NCBI GenBank assembly: GCA_009692065.1
Contig: SHZY01000005.1
Span: 1 to 64,000 of the forward strand
Source of the DNA: Gemmataceae bacterium
GTDB lineage: Bacteria > Planctomycetota > Planctomycetia > Gemmatales > Gemmataceae
DNA length: 64,000 nucleotides
Reading direction: 5' to 3'
Part shown: one piece after another, positions 8,548-16,253 of the stretch
How the letters are laid out: each line of letters begins with the position of its first letter
How positions within the stretch are numbered: the stretch's first letter is position 1
Notes under the pieces: model-generated
The model's database searches: none
What the model saw: the letters and a program-made list of their open reading frames with translations, nothing else
Told to the model about the DNA's origin: nothing
Made by a program: the position numbers and the translations under genes

Positions 8548-8792
8548 TCCCAGTGCTCCTCGTCGAACCGCGTCGGCGGACCGCCGTCATCCAGCAGTTG
8601 ATCTTCACCTGCCGCCGCCAGCTCGCACGCGGATTCCGCCCAGCCAGCGCGAGGCTTGGCCAGCGGCGTGATCAGGACGCCGTTCTTGGCAACGCGAATC
8701 TCGACCTCCCCGTTTAGCCCCGTTTGCTCAAGGAACTGTTTGGATATGCGAATGCCACGCGAGTTGCCGATTTGCACAATGCGAGTCTTCAT
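8541..8792 (-). CDS. mazE: MazE-type AbrB-fold antitoxin
   Basis: The product is 83 residues starting at ATG 8792, which has a GGAG ribosome site about 7 bases upstream. A TTG four codons earlier is the alternative. MKTRIVQIGNSRGIRISKQF is the swapped-hairpin AbrB/SpoVT DNA-binding domain. The acidic C-terminus (GEDQLLDDGGPPTRFDEEHWEW) is the part that usually wraps the toxin. It is encoded first, in the usual antitoxin-toxin order, and should repress its own promoter. No clear operator was identified in the 70 bases upstream. Confidence 0.8.
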   Translation of the reverse strand: MKTRIVQIGNSRGIRISKQFLEQTGLNGEVEIRVAKNGVLITPLAKPRAGWAESACELAAAGEDQLLDDGGPPTRFDEEHWEW

Positions 8793-8862
8793 GAGTTTCT
8801 CCAAGTGAGCGCAGTGACTACATTGTAATTACGTCCCAGTCGGTTGGCAAGATGAATCAGCC

Positions 8863-10980
8863 TCAATCCGCATACGCAAACTCATTCAAATTAAACACCA
8901 CCCGACACATCTGCTCCAGCGATTGCCTCTTCAGGAAATCCCGCAGCACAACGCGTTCCGCATCACTCGGCAACCGGCATAGCGCCAGGCGATATGCCAG
9001 CACGATCTGCCGATCGGGCTCGGCGCCGGCTTCCTTGCGCAGACGCTCGGCGAGGTACTTCGCCTGGCGGTTGATGAAGGCGCCGTTGAAAAGCATGAGA
9101 GCTTGCGGCGCCACCGTGGTGGTCAGCCGCTTGTCGTTAGGGCGAGTCGTGTCGCATAAATCGAGCGTCTCCAGCATCGGCACCACGAAGCTGCGTTTGA
9201 TGTGTACGTAGACGGTGCGGCGCGACGATTCCTTTTCGTCAGACTGCTTCCAGATCGTGGTCGGGTCGCTGTTGCCCTCCAATGCCTCCTTCGGCACTTC
9301 GGGGTACATGCTGGGCCCGAACATTTTCGGATTGAGTCTGCCGCTAACTAACAGGGCGGAGTCGCGGATGGCTTCGACCTCCAGACGCTTATAGGGAAAA
9401 CGCCAAAGCAGGGTGTTTTCCGGATCGGTCTTCGCGTACTCCTTGTTCCAGGCCTTGCTCATGCGGTAGGTATTGCTGGTGAGGATGAGGTAGTGGAGGT
9501 GCTTGATTGACCAAGCCGGTGCGCGCTGCCTCCTCTCCTTGTCTCCTTGTCTCCCTGTCTCCTTGTCTGGGGCACCGGGAGTCGGCTGGACAAACTCCGA
9601 CGCTAACCAATCCAAAAGCTCCGGGTGCGTCGGCCGTTGGCCCATGACGCCGAAGTCGTTGGGGGTGCGCACTATGCCTTCGCCGAAGTGGTAGTGCCAA
9701 ATGCGATTGACCATCACGCGCGCGGTCAACGGGTGTTCGGAGCTGGCAAGCCATTTGGCCAGTGTCAGGCGGCGCAAACTCGTGTGCTCGCTGGGCGGCG
9801 GGAAGGTCGGCTGTTTCGCGACTAGCACCGTCGGCACGCCTGGCGCGACCTTGGGACCCTGGCGTGTTGCCTTTCCGCGGATCAACAGATGCGTGTCAGG
9901 CGCATTCGGTGTCGGCTCGTGCAGGAAATAGCCGCGTGGCAGATCGGGAGTCCTAGCTCGCAGCTCGGCGATCTTGGTACTGATCTCCGGCGGCGCAGGT
10001 TTTCCTTTTGGTATCTGATTGAGCAAGGCGCCGATCTGGCGCTCACGCTCCTTGTATCGCTCGATCTCCGTGTGGGTGCCGATCGGTAAATCACGCTGCG
10101 TGCGTCCGTTCGTCGGTCGGACCAGTGGATTGAAGATCGCGACCATGCGATAGTAATCGTGCAGCGTCAATGCCTCGAATTTGTGATCGTGACACCGAGC
10201 ACAAGCCAGCGTCGTGCCCATGAAGACGAGCGACGTGGCATTGACGATGTCGTCGAGTTGATCGAAGCGATCTTCCTTCGGGTCGGCGGGCTCGTCGTCC
10301 CAGGGGCCCAGGCGGTTGAAGCCGAGAGCGATTTGCGAGTCGGCAGAAAGCCCAGGGACGGCCGTCCCTGGGCTTTTGAGAGAATCGAGTTCGTCGCCCG
10401 CTAACTGTTCGAGCAAGAAGCGATCGTACGGCTTGTCGTCGTTGAATGCCTTGATGACGTAATCGCGATAGCGCCATACGCTCGGCTTGGCCGCATCGCG
10501 CTCGTAGCCGGCGGTCTCGGCATAGCGCACGACGTCGAGCCAATGGCGGCCCCAGCGCTCGCCGTAGGTGGGGCGTGCGAGCAAATCCTTGACGACGGCG
10601 TCCATCACTGCCGACGTCGGATTTTTCAGAAACGCGTTCTGCTCCGCAAGGGTCGGCGGCAGTCCCGTCACATCGAGATAGACACGGCGCAGCCAGGCCA
10701 CCGCTTCCGCGGAAGGCGACGGCTTCCAGCCCTTCGCTTCCAGCTTCGCCAAGACAAAAGCATCGATCGGATTGCGCACCCAGTCGGCGTTTTTGACCTG
10801 CGGCGGCGACGGTCGCTTCACCGCCAAATAGGACCAGTGCTGCCGATCGGCCGCCTTGATCTTGGCGTCGTAGCGTGCAAGCTCCTTGGCGTCCTTCGCC
10901 TCGCCTGCGCGGGTTCGCACAGAAAACCACGCGGTTGCGACAAGAATCGCGACGGCCAACAAGCAGATGCGACGCGGCAT
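8863..10980 (-). CDS. DUF1549/DUF1553 (PSD1-type) secreted protein without cytochrome domain
   Basis: The product is 705 residues with a signal peptide (MPRRICLLAVAILVATAWFS). DUF1549 follows (IDAFVLAKLEAKGWKPSPSA, LRRVYLDVTGLPPTL, RPTYGERWGRHWLDVVRYAE, DNFDGYERD-like region) and then DUF1553 (LAKWLASSEHPLTARVMVNR, IWHYHFGEGIVRTPNDFG, HPELLDWLASEF, LLFNGAFINRQ near the end). ARCHDHKF is the conserved CxxCH-like motif inside DUF1549. The N-terminal cytochrome-c (PSCyt1) domain found in many relatives is absent. The coding sequence contains two apparent insertions: a 30-base perfect palindrome (10347-10376) and a CTCCTTGT repeat tract (9530-9568). Both keep the frame. The gene lies upstream of DUF1501 on the same strand. 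Confidence 0.85.
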   Translation of the reverse strand: MPRRICLLAVAILVATAWFSVRTRAGEAKDAKELARYDAKIKAADRQHWSYLAVKRPSPPQVKNADWVRNPIDAFVLAKLEAKGWKPSPSAEAVAWLRRVYLDVTGLPPTLAEQNAFLKNPTSAVMDAVVKDLLARPTYGERWGRHWLDVVRYAETAGYERDAAKPSVWRYRDYVIKAFNDDKPYDRFLLEQLAGDELDSLKSPGTAVPGLSADSQIALGFNRLGPWDDEPADPKEDRFDQLDDIVNATSLVFMGTTLACARCHDHKFEALTLHDYYRMVAIFNPLVRPTNGRTQRDLPIGTHTEIERYKERERQIGALLNQIPKGKPAPPEISTKIAELRARTPDLPRGYFLHEPTPNAPDTHLLIRGKATRQGPKVAPGVPTVLVAKQPTFPPPSEHTSLRRLTLAKWLASSEHPLTARVMVNRIWHYHFGEGIVRTPNDFGVMGQRPTHPELLDWLASEFVQPTPGAPDKETGRQGDKERRQRAPAWSIKHLHYLILTSNTYRMSKAWNKEYAKTDPENTLLWRFPYKRLEVEAIRDSALLVSGRLNPKMFGPSMYPEVPKEALEGNSDPTTIWKQSDEKESSRRTVYVHIKRSFVVPMLETLDLCDTTRPNDKRLTTTVAPQALMLFNGAFINRQAKYLAERLRKEAGAEPDRQIVLAYRLALCRLPSDAERVVLRDFLKRQSLEQMCRVVFNLNEFAYAD
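9530..9568. repeat. CTCCTTGT short tandem repeats inside the PSD1 gene
   Basis: The tract consists of CTCCTTGTCTCCTTGT-type units. On the coding (minus) strand it encodes DKETGRQGDKERRQ, an uncharacteristic basic/acidic stretch. The same unit recurs at 57219-57297, where it ends two convergent genes. The length keeps the reading frame. Confidence 0.6.
10347..10376. repeat. 30-bp perfect palindrome inside the PSD1 gene (copy 1)
   Basis: The core is CCAGGGACGGCCGTCCCTGG, with the palindrome extending to AAAG...CTTT. On the coding strand it is read in frame as KSPGTAVPGLS. An identical 30-base copy lies in another gene at 12813-12842 and is read in a different frame there. Confidence 0.85.
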
Positions 10981-11103
10981 GAAGACCTCCGTGCGACGAA
11001 TAGGGAACCGGCTTCCATTAGAGAGTGACGCGGGCAAGGATGCAACGATTTTTTTTTTGCTGATCCGCGAGTCGGATTTGGAACACCCAAAACACAGAAC
11101 CAC

Positions 11104-11386
11104 GGATCACACGGATGTCACGGATACCCTGTCATGAACTGTAACTCTGGTGAGGCTATATGGAAACGGGCAAGAAAAAGAAGAATCTCGCTATTCCACC
11201 CCCGCCTCCCGCTCGCGGCTTCTAAGAATAAGGGCAAAGACTCCGGCGTGGGAAGCAGGGACAAGAAAAGACGTTGGGCTCGCACCTAGAGAACAACACC
11301 GAATAAATAAAGAAAAGTGGAAACTTCGGGGGAAAATCTCCCATGTGGAATGGTAAGGTAATCCGAAGTCACGCGGGCTTTTGTAG
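11104..11386. other. Intergenic stretch without recognisable gene
   Basis: No convincing reading frame is present. The start holds a CACGGATCACACGGATGTCA-like sequence of the kind often seen as intergenic repeats. The short frame at 11150-11356 has no ribosome site and no recognisable motif, and I left it out. Confidence 0.4.
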
Positions 11387-11524
11387 GGTCTGTCGATCAG
11401 CGCCGCATCCTGCAACGGCAAGATCGACATCGGCGGGGCCAGCCGTTTTGACACTTTCACCTGCCCGCAATGCAAGCGCATCTTCCGAGGAACGAAGGCC
11501 GCCTACGCCTGCTCCAAAAACTAA
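11387..11524 (+). pseudogene. Possible zinc-ribbon peptide remnant
   Basis: After an in-frame stop at 11384-11386, 45 open codons read GLSISAASCNGKIDIGGASR and then FDTFTCPQCKRIFRGTK, ending AAYACSKN before TAA. The CPQC pair and the flanking Cys residues look like a small zinc ribbon, but there is no start codon and no ribosome site. It is either a fragment of a longer zinc-binding protein or a chance pattern. Confidence 0.25.
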
Positions 11525-11623
11525 TTGACACCTCCCACGTTCACGCATACACTCGCCAAGTGCTCACTGGCCCCAGACCGCGTTCCTCTGCGATGGAACG
11601 TCCCGCCTCTCCGGATGCTCCCC

Positions 11624-12313
11624 ATGAACCGTTTCTTTTTTTCGCTCACACTGTTTCTCGTCCCCATCCTTGGCGCTGTCGCTCAAGACAGCCGCAAGGT
11701 CGAACTCAAAAAAAGCGACCGCATCCTCTTCCTTGGCGATTCGCTCACCTATCTCGCCGGCAAGGAGGAGCCCAAGAAGCAGGTCACCAAGGGCTACACC
11801 CGCATCGTGCAGGAAACGCTCGACAAGACGCATCCCGATCTCGGCATCCAGGTCGATTGGGTCGCGACCGGCGGCCATGTCGTGCCGCAACTCATCGCTC
11901 GCCTGGAGAAGGACGTTTTTCCCAAGAAGCCAACCATCGTCGTCATACAGATCGGCTGCAACGACGCGCGCCGCCTCGACAAGGACGTTTTCAGAAAGAG
12001 TCTGGAAAATCTGATCGACCGCCTGCAAGACAAGAAAATCCAGGTCGTGCAGTGCACACTGACCAGCGTCGGCGAAAAGCATGACGGCACCAATCCCGAC
12101 GATGCGAAGTTGGAGGCCTTTGCCGAGATCCAGCGCGAGGTCATCAAGGCGAAGAACGTCCCGTACAACGACCTGCGCAAGGCGTTCGTCGCCCACTGGA
12201 AAGCGAATAACCCCGACAACAAGTACAGCGGTATCCTCACCTACGACGGCAACCACTGGAACGATGCCGGCATGCGTTTTGTTGCTGCCGAGATGCTTAA
12301 ACGCTTCAAATGA
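11624..12313 (+). CDS. Secreted SGNH/GDSL-family hydrolase
   Basis: The product is 229 residues with a Sec signal peptide (MNRFFFSLTLFLVPILGAVA). SGNH blocks are visible: block I ILFLGDSLT with the nucleophile Ser at residue 40, the Gly region around ATGGH, block III IQIGCNDARRL, and block V YDGNHWNDAG with the Asp/His pair at 208/211. These enzymes are periplasmic or secreted esterases that often deacetylate sugars or peptidoglycan. The substrate cannot be read from the sequence. The ATG at 11624 directly precedes the signal peptide, and the longer upstream frame was discarded. The gene is followed by a three-copy hairpin repeat. Confidence 0.8.
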   Translation: MNRFFFSLTLFLVPILGAVAQDSRKVELKKSDRILFLGDSLTYLAGKEEPKKQVTKGYTRIVQETLDKTHPDLGIQVDWVATGGHVVPQLIARLEKDVFPKKPTIVVIQIGCNDARRLDKDVFRKSLENLIDRLQDKKIQVVQCTLTSVGEKHDGTNPDDAKLEAFAEIQREVIKAKNVPYNDLRKAFVAHWKANNPDNKYSGILTYDGNHWNDAGMRFVAAEMLKRFK

Positions 12314-12330
12314 CCCCCCCCTCCCGATTG

Positions 12331-12401
12331 ACGCCTAGGGGTGAGGTACACCGAAACCCTGGGAGTCGGAGTACCTCATCCCAGGGCTTGCCATGAATCG
12401 C
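12331..12401 (+). repeat. TGAGGTAC hairpin repeat, copy A
   Basis: It shares with 40210-40284 and 59341-59415 the order: acgcc-gg, TGAGGnTAC arm, GTACCTCA-type inverse arm, then CCAGGGCTTGCCAYGAATC. In this copy TTGCCATGAATC supplies the ATG (12393) of the following 1260-residue gene; the other two copies read TTGCCACGAATC. Confidence 0.75.
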
Positions 12402-15400
12402 GTCGCACTTCCTTTGGGACTTCTCGTAATTTCATTCACGTTTCTTTGGGTTCTCAACGCCGGCGACCCGCCGCGCACCGGACCTGCTACCGAAAAACGC
12501 TTCCCGCCACTGAAAGTCCCGCCCGGTTTCAAGGCAACGCTGTTCGCGTGCGATCCGCTGATCGAATATCCGTCCGTGATCTCCATCGGGCCAAAACCCG
12601 GCGCCATCTTCGTCGCGATCGACTACATGACCGGCCTCGGCTCGGACGGCAAGGTGAAAAGCGAAATCCGCCTCGTCGAGGACACCGACGGCGACGGCTA
12701 CGCTGACAAGGCAACCGTCGTCGCCAAGGGTTTCAACTCCATCCAGGGATTGGCTTTTCACGACGGTACACTGTATGTGATGCACGCGCCGTTCCTGACG
12801 GCCCTGCACGAGAAAGCCCAGGGACGGCCGTCCCTGGGCTTTGAAGATCGCAAAGATCTGCTGACGGGATTGGGGCTGAAGCCCGAAGACAACTCCTCAC
12901 GCCTTCACTGCGCCAACGGCGTCGTCGTCGGCCATGACGGCTGGCTGTACCTCGCCATGGGCGACAACGGCACCAACGTACTTCGTCCCGAAGGCGATCG
13001 CCTCATCTTCAACGGCGGCGGCATCCTCCGTTGTCGGCCCGATGGACGCGACTTGCACGTCTTCTCGACGGGCTTGCGGAACATCTACGACATTGCTCTC
13101 GACGCCGAACTCAACGTCTTCACGCGCGACAACGAGAACGACGGCGGCACCTACATGATCCGCGTCTGCCATAGCTTCTTCGGCGCCGACCACGGCTACC
13201 CGTACCACTACGAAGAGCGCAAGGCCGAAGCGATGCCCCCCCTCGGCGATTTCGGCCTCGGCTCGTCCGCCGGCGGCGTCTGCTATCTCGAAATGCAGTT
13301 TTCGCCGGAGTATCGCGGCAACCTGTTCTTCGCTGAGTGGGGCAAGTCGGTCGTGCGCTATCCGCTTCAGCGCGTCGGCAGCGGCTTCGCGCCGGTCAAA
13401 GAGCTCGAATTCGCGGCCGGCGACAGCAAAGACACCTATCCCTTCAAGCCGACCGACATTGTCGTCCAGCGCGACGGCACGATGATGGTCGCCGACTACG
13501 CCGACGGCCAGCGGCCCAAGCGCGGGCGGGGACGTATCTATCACATCCAACACGTGGGACAGGCTTCCGAACCTGTCAAAAATAAGCCGAAGTCCGACCT
13601 CGAAAAACTCAACTCCGAAAGCTACTTCGAGCGCTGCGAAGCCCAGACCGCCTACGAACGCCGGGGAGATGCCGGCCGCAATGACCTTGGGAACGCCTTT
13701 CGCGCCAACAAGCTCGGTCCGCGCGGCTTTGGTCATGCACTCTTGGCGCTTTCAAAAGGCACAGAAGGAACGGGCCTGAGGGATATGCTGGTGATGGCGC
13801 ATGGCGGCGGGGGACCGGCCGTTCGCGCTCAGGCGATTCGCATCATTGCCGACCTTACCGATTCAATTCTCGTCAAGCACAAGCTCGACGCCGGCCGGGG
13901 CGACGTCGAAATCGCCAAGACTCTTGCATCGCTAGAAGATCGTGGCGATCCGCGAATCATGTTGGAGATCGTCATCGCGCTGGGCCGCTTGCGCTGGGCC
14001 GACGCGCCGGGTTGGCTGAAGCAAAACCTGACGAAACCCGATGCGACGCTCGCACATGCGGCGCAGCAAACCTTGCGGCGCGCCGACAACTGGCCCGCGG
14101 TTGTCAAGCTGCTCGACGAACCCGATGAGGCGCCGATCAGGACCATCGCACTGCGGGCAATTGCCGAGCGCCATGAGCCGCAAGTCGTGGACGGCTTGAT
14201 CGAGCGGCTGAAGAGCGAGAAGGATGTGTCGCGCCGACGCGAATACGCCGATGCGCTGACTCGCGTCTACAAGAAGCCCGCGACGTGGAAGTACTGGGGC
14301 TATCGGCCGGGCCCCCGCCCGGCGAACACGGAAGTGTGGGAGCGCACCGAAACGATCGAAAAAGCACTCGATCTCTACCTGGCCAGCGATAACCGCGAGG
14401 AACGGGCCGTCATCCTCAAAGGCATGGAGCGCGAGAAAGTGCCCGTGCGGGTTGCCACCTTGACGAGTTGGCTCAAGGACGAATATCAGCCGGAAGCCGC
14501 CGCGGCGATTCTCGTCAAGCTCAAGGAGCATCCCACCGCCGAGTTGCGCGAATCGCTCCAGGCCGTGGTGCGTGAAAGGAAACACAGCCCCCAGAACCGG
14601 ATCACGGCAGTCGGGATGCTGCTGAACGAAAAAGATGCCAACCGGCTCGCAATCCTTGCCGGCCACGCAAAGTCGCTTGAGGATGGAGCGGTGCTTGCTC
14701 ATGTGTTGCGCCGTTTTGCCATTCAGGCCTGGCAGGACGACGAAGCCGCGCGCATCATCGAGCCGAAGCTGAAGTCCGCGGATGGCGAAGTTCGCGCCGC
14801 GGCCATGTGGGGGCTCGGCCACATGGCCAATACGCGTTTACTGCCCTCGCTGATCCCCTTCCTCGAAGACAAGGACGTCCGCGTGCGCCGTGCCGCCGCC
14901 TCGGCCGCGTATATCACCCGTGACGATAAGCGTGTAATTCAGCTACTGGTCAAGCTGGCGCGCGACTCGGATATCGAGACGCGCCGCGCCTGCCTGATTT
15001 CCCTGCGTTCGATGAATGATCCGCAGTGCGCGCCGCTGGCCGCCGAAGCCCTCGCCGAGCCGGCGCTCACGATGGCGGCCCTGGAGTGCGTGCGCGGCGG
15101 TGGCGCCAAGTATGCGGATGCCGTCATTGCCATTGCCAAGCGCGATTTGCGCAGCGACGTCCTCCATTTTGCCGTGTCCACGCTGTCGAGCTGGAGTGTG
15201 ACCCAGGTGGAAACAACGCGCACGCAGATGAACGCTGCCATTGCCGAGATTCAGGGCAGCCACGGCAACCTGGTGCGCTGGCGCGCCGTCGGGCCACTGG
15301 CCGACGACGAGCGTCTGAAGGCGATCAAGTTGTTCGCCGCCAAGGCAAATTCGCCCGACCACCCGAAGCTGAAGAAGTACTTCGGGACGCACGAGGTCTA

Positions 15401-16175
15401 CGATTTCCGGATCGGCCGAGTCGCGCTGGCACCATACGACCCAAAGACACCTACCTGGCTCGCTTACACGGATGTCATCGTCGCCGCGCCGACCAGCGTC
15501 GAATTCCTCGGCACAAGCGGCGGCAGCTTCGAGGTCTACTTGAACGGCAAGTCGATTCATCGCCGGGCCACGCCTGGCAAGTTCCAGCCTGACTCGGAAC
15601 GTTTCACGGCAACGCTCGACAAAGGGATCAATCGCATCCTGGTGCAGACCGGCGCATCGCTCGTCGTCGAATTCGACCTCACCTTCCGCCGCAAGAGTTC
15701 CAAGGCGGAACACGAAAAGCTGGCGCTCGCCGCGCTGTCGCGCACCGGGAATGCCGAACGTGGCCGCAAGCTCTACTTCGACAAGGAAAAATCGCAATGC
15801 ATCAAGTGCCACCGCATGGGCGACCAGGGTGAAAGCATCGGCCCGGACCTGAGTGGTGTTGGCGCACGATTCTCGCGCATCCACATCGTCGAATCGATCC
15901 TGGAGCCGAGCCGCACGATTGCGCCAAGCTTTGGGACGTTCGTGGTGACGCTCAAGAACGGCAAGACGCTCAACGGCGTCAAGGTGGCCGAGACAGATGC
16001 GATGCTAACGTTCGCTGACAACACGGGGCTAAAGCATCCACTCTCGAAAGCGAGCATCGACGAATTGCAGCCATCCCCGGTGAGCACGATGCCGGACGGG
16101 TTGGAGCAACGGCTCACAGCGGATGAATTTGTCGATTTGATTGCGTTCTTGACGAGTCAGAAGGACAAGAGTTGA
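12393..16175 (+). CDS. PVC-type membrane-bound dehydrogenase / HEAT-repeat / CxxCH heme protein
   Basis: The product is 1260 residues with a signal peptide (MNRVALPLGLLVISFTFLWV). Residues ~30-400 form a beta-propeller dehydrogenase-like domain (PPGFKATLFACDPLIEYPSV, DTDGDGYADKATVVAKGFNS, HCANGVVVGHDGWLY, ENDGGTYMIRVCHSFFGADH). HEAT-type helical repeats fill ~450-900 (DVRVRRAAASAAYITRDD and similar). A beta-sandwich follows, and then the C-terminal Pirellula/Verrucomicrobium-type heme domain with CIKCH (C1136, C1139, H1140), IGPDLSGVGAR, IVESILEPSR and a final DLIAFLTSQ. It is probably a periplasmic c-type-cytochrome-linked oxidase or dehydrogenase. Two repeat-derived insertions lie inside (12813-12842 and ~13553-13580), and its start codon lies in repeat copy A. 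Confidence 0.85.
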   Translation: MNRVALPLGLLVISFTFLWVLNAGDPPRTGPATEKRFPPLKVPPGFKATLFACDPLIEYPSVISIGPKPGAIFVAIDYMTGLGSDGKVKSEIRLVEDTDGDGYADKATVVAKGFNSIQGLAFHDGTLYVMHAPFLTALHEKAQGRPSLGFEDRKDLLTGLGLKPEDNSSRLHCANGVVVGHDGWLYLAMGDNGTNVLRPEGDRLIFNGGGILRCRPDGRDLHVFSTGLRNIYDIALDAELNVFTRDNENDGGTYMIRVCHSFFGADHGYPYHYEERKAEAMPPLGDFGLGSSAGGVCYLEMQFSPEYRGNLFFAEWGKSVVRYPLQRVGSGFAPVKELEFAAGDSKDTYPFKPTDIVVQRDGTMMVADYADGQRPKRGRGRIYHIQHVGQASEPVKNKPKSDLEKLNSESYFERCEAQTAYERRGDAGRNDLGNAFRANKLGPRGFGHALLALSKGTEGTGLRDMLVMAHGGGGPAVRAQAIRIIADLTDSILVKHKLDAGRGDVEIAKTLASLEDRGDPRIMLEIVIALGRLRWADAPGWLKQNLTKPDATLAHAAQQTLRRADNWPAVVKLLDEPDEAPIRTIALRAIAERHEPQVVDGLIERLKSEKDVSRRREYADALTRVYKKPATWKYWGYRPGPRPANTEVWERTETIEKALDLYLASDNREERAVILKGMEREKVPVRVATLTSWLKDEYQPEAAAAILVKLKEHPTAELRESLQAVVRERKHSPQNRITAVGMLLNEKDANRLAILAGHAKSLEDGAVLAHVLRRFAIQAWQDDEAARIIEPKLKSADGEVRAAAMWGLGHMANTRLLPSLIPFLEDKDVRVRRAAASAAYITRDDKRVIQLLVKLARDSDIETRRACLISLRSMNDPQCAPLAAEALAEPALTMAALECVRGGGAKYADAVIAIAKRDLRSDVLHFAVSTLSSWSVTQVETTRTQMNAAIAEIQGSHGNLVRWRAVGPLADDERLKAIKLFAAKANSPDHPKLKKYFGTHEVYDFRIGRVALAPYDPKTPTWLAYTDVIVAAPTSVEFLGTSGGSFEVYLNGKSIHRRATPGKFQPDSERFTATLDKGINRILVQTGASLVVEFDLTFRRKSSKAEHEKLALAALSRTGNAERGRKLYFDKEKSQCIKCHRMGDQGESIGPDLSGVGARFSRIHIVESILEPSRTIAPSFGTFVVTLKNGKTLNGVKVAETDAMLTFADNTGLKHPLSKASIDELQPSPVSTMPDGLEQRLTADEFVDLIAFLTSQKDKS
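12813..12842. repeat. 30-bp perfect palindrome inside the heme-protein gene (copy 2)
   Basis: It is identical over all 30 bases to 10347-10376 (core CCAGGGACGGCCGTCCCTGG). Here it is read as KAQGRPSLGF in a loop after FLTALHE, a different frame from copy 1. Confidence 0.85.
13553..13580. repeat. Short GACAGGCTTCCGAACCTGTC palindromic insert in coding sequence
   Basis: GTGGGACAGGCTTCCGAACC followed by TGTC forms a small palindrome (GACAGG...CCTGTC) translated as VGQASEPV at the end of the propeller domain. It resembles a widespread short repeat and is probably another in-frame repeat insertion. Only one copy is seen in this window. Confidence 0.4.
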
Positions 16176-16177
16176 GC

Positions 16178-16244
16178 CGTTTGAGGCTTCTCGCTCGATC
16201 CGCACAATCAGGAATAATTGAGTATTCCGCGCGAGCCCTAAACG
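16178..16244. repeat. CGTTTAG-type hairpin repeat, divergent copy
   Basis: The arms CGTTTGAGGCTTCTCGC and GCGCGAGCCCTAAACG are imperfect inverses and match the CGTTTAGCGCYCGC family found at 22205-22262 and 41490-41527. The element starts 3 bases after the heme-protein stop and lies between convergent genes, so it may act as a terminator. Confidence 0.5.
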
Positions 16245-16253
16245 ACAAGCCGG

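Noticed and set aside
9530..9568. CRISPR-like short repeats
   Set aside because: The units are tandem without spacers and lie inside a coding sequence; no array with regular unique spacers exists in the window.
11150..11356. 68-codon plus-strand frame
   Set aside because: No ribosome site, no homology-like motif and basic random composition in an intergenic region.
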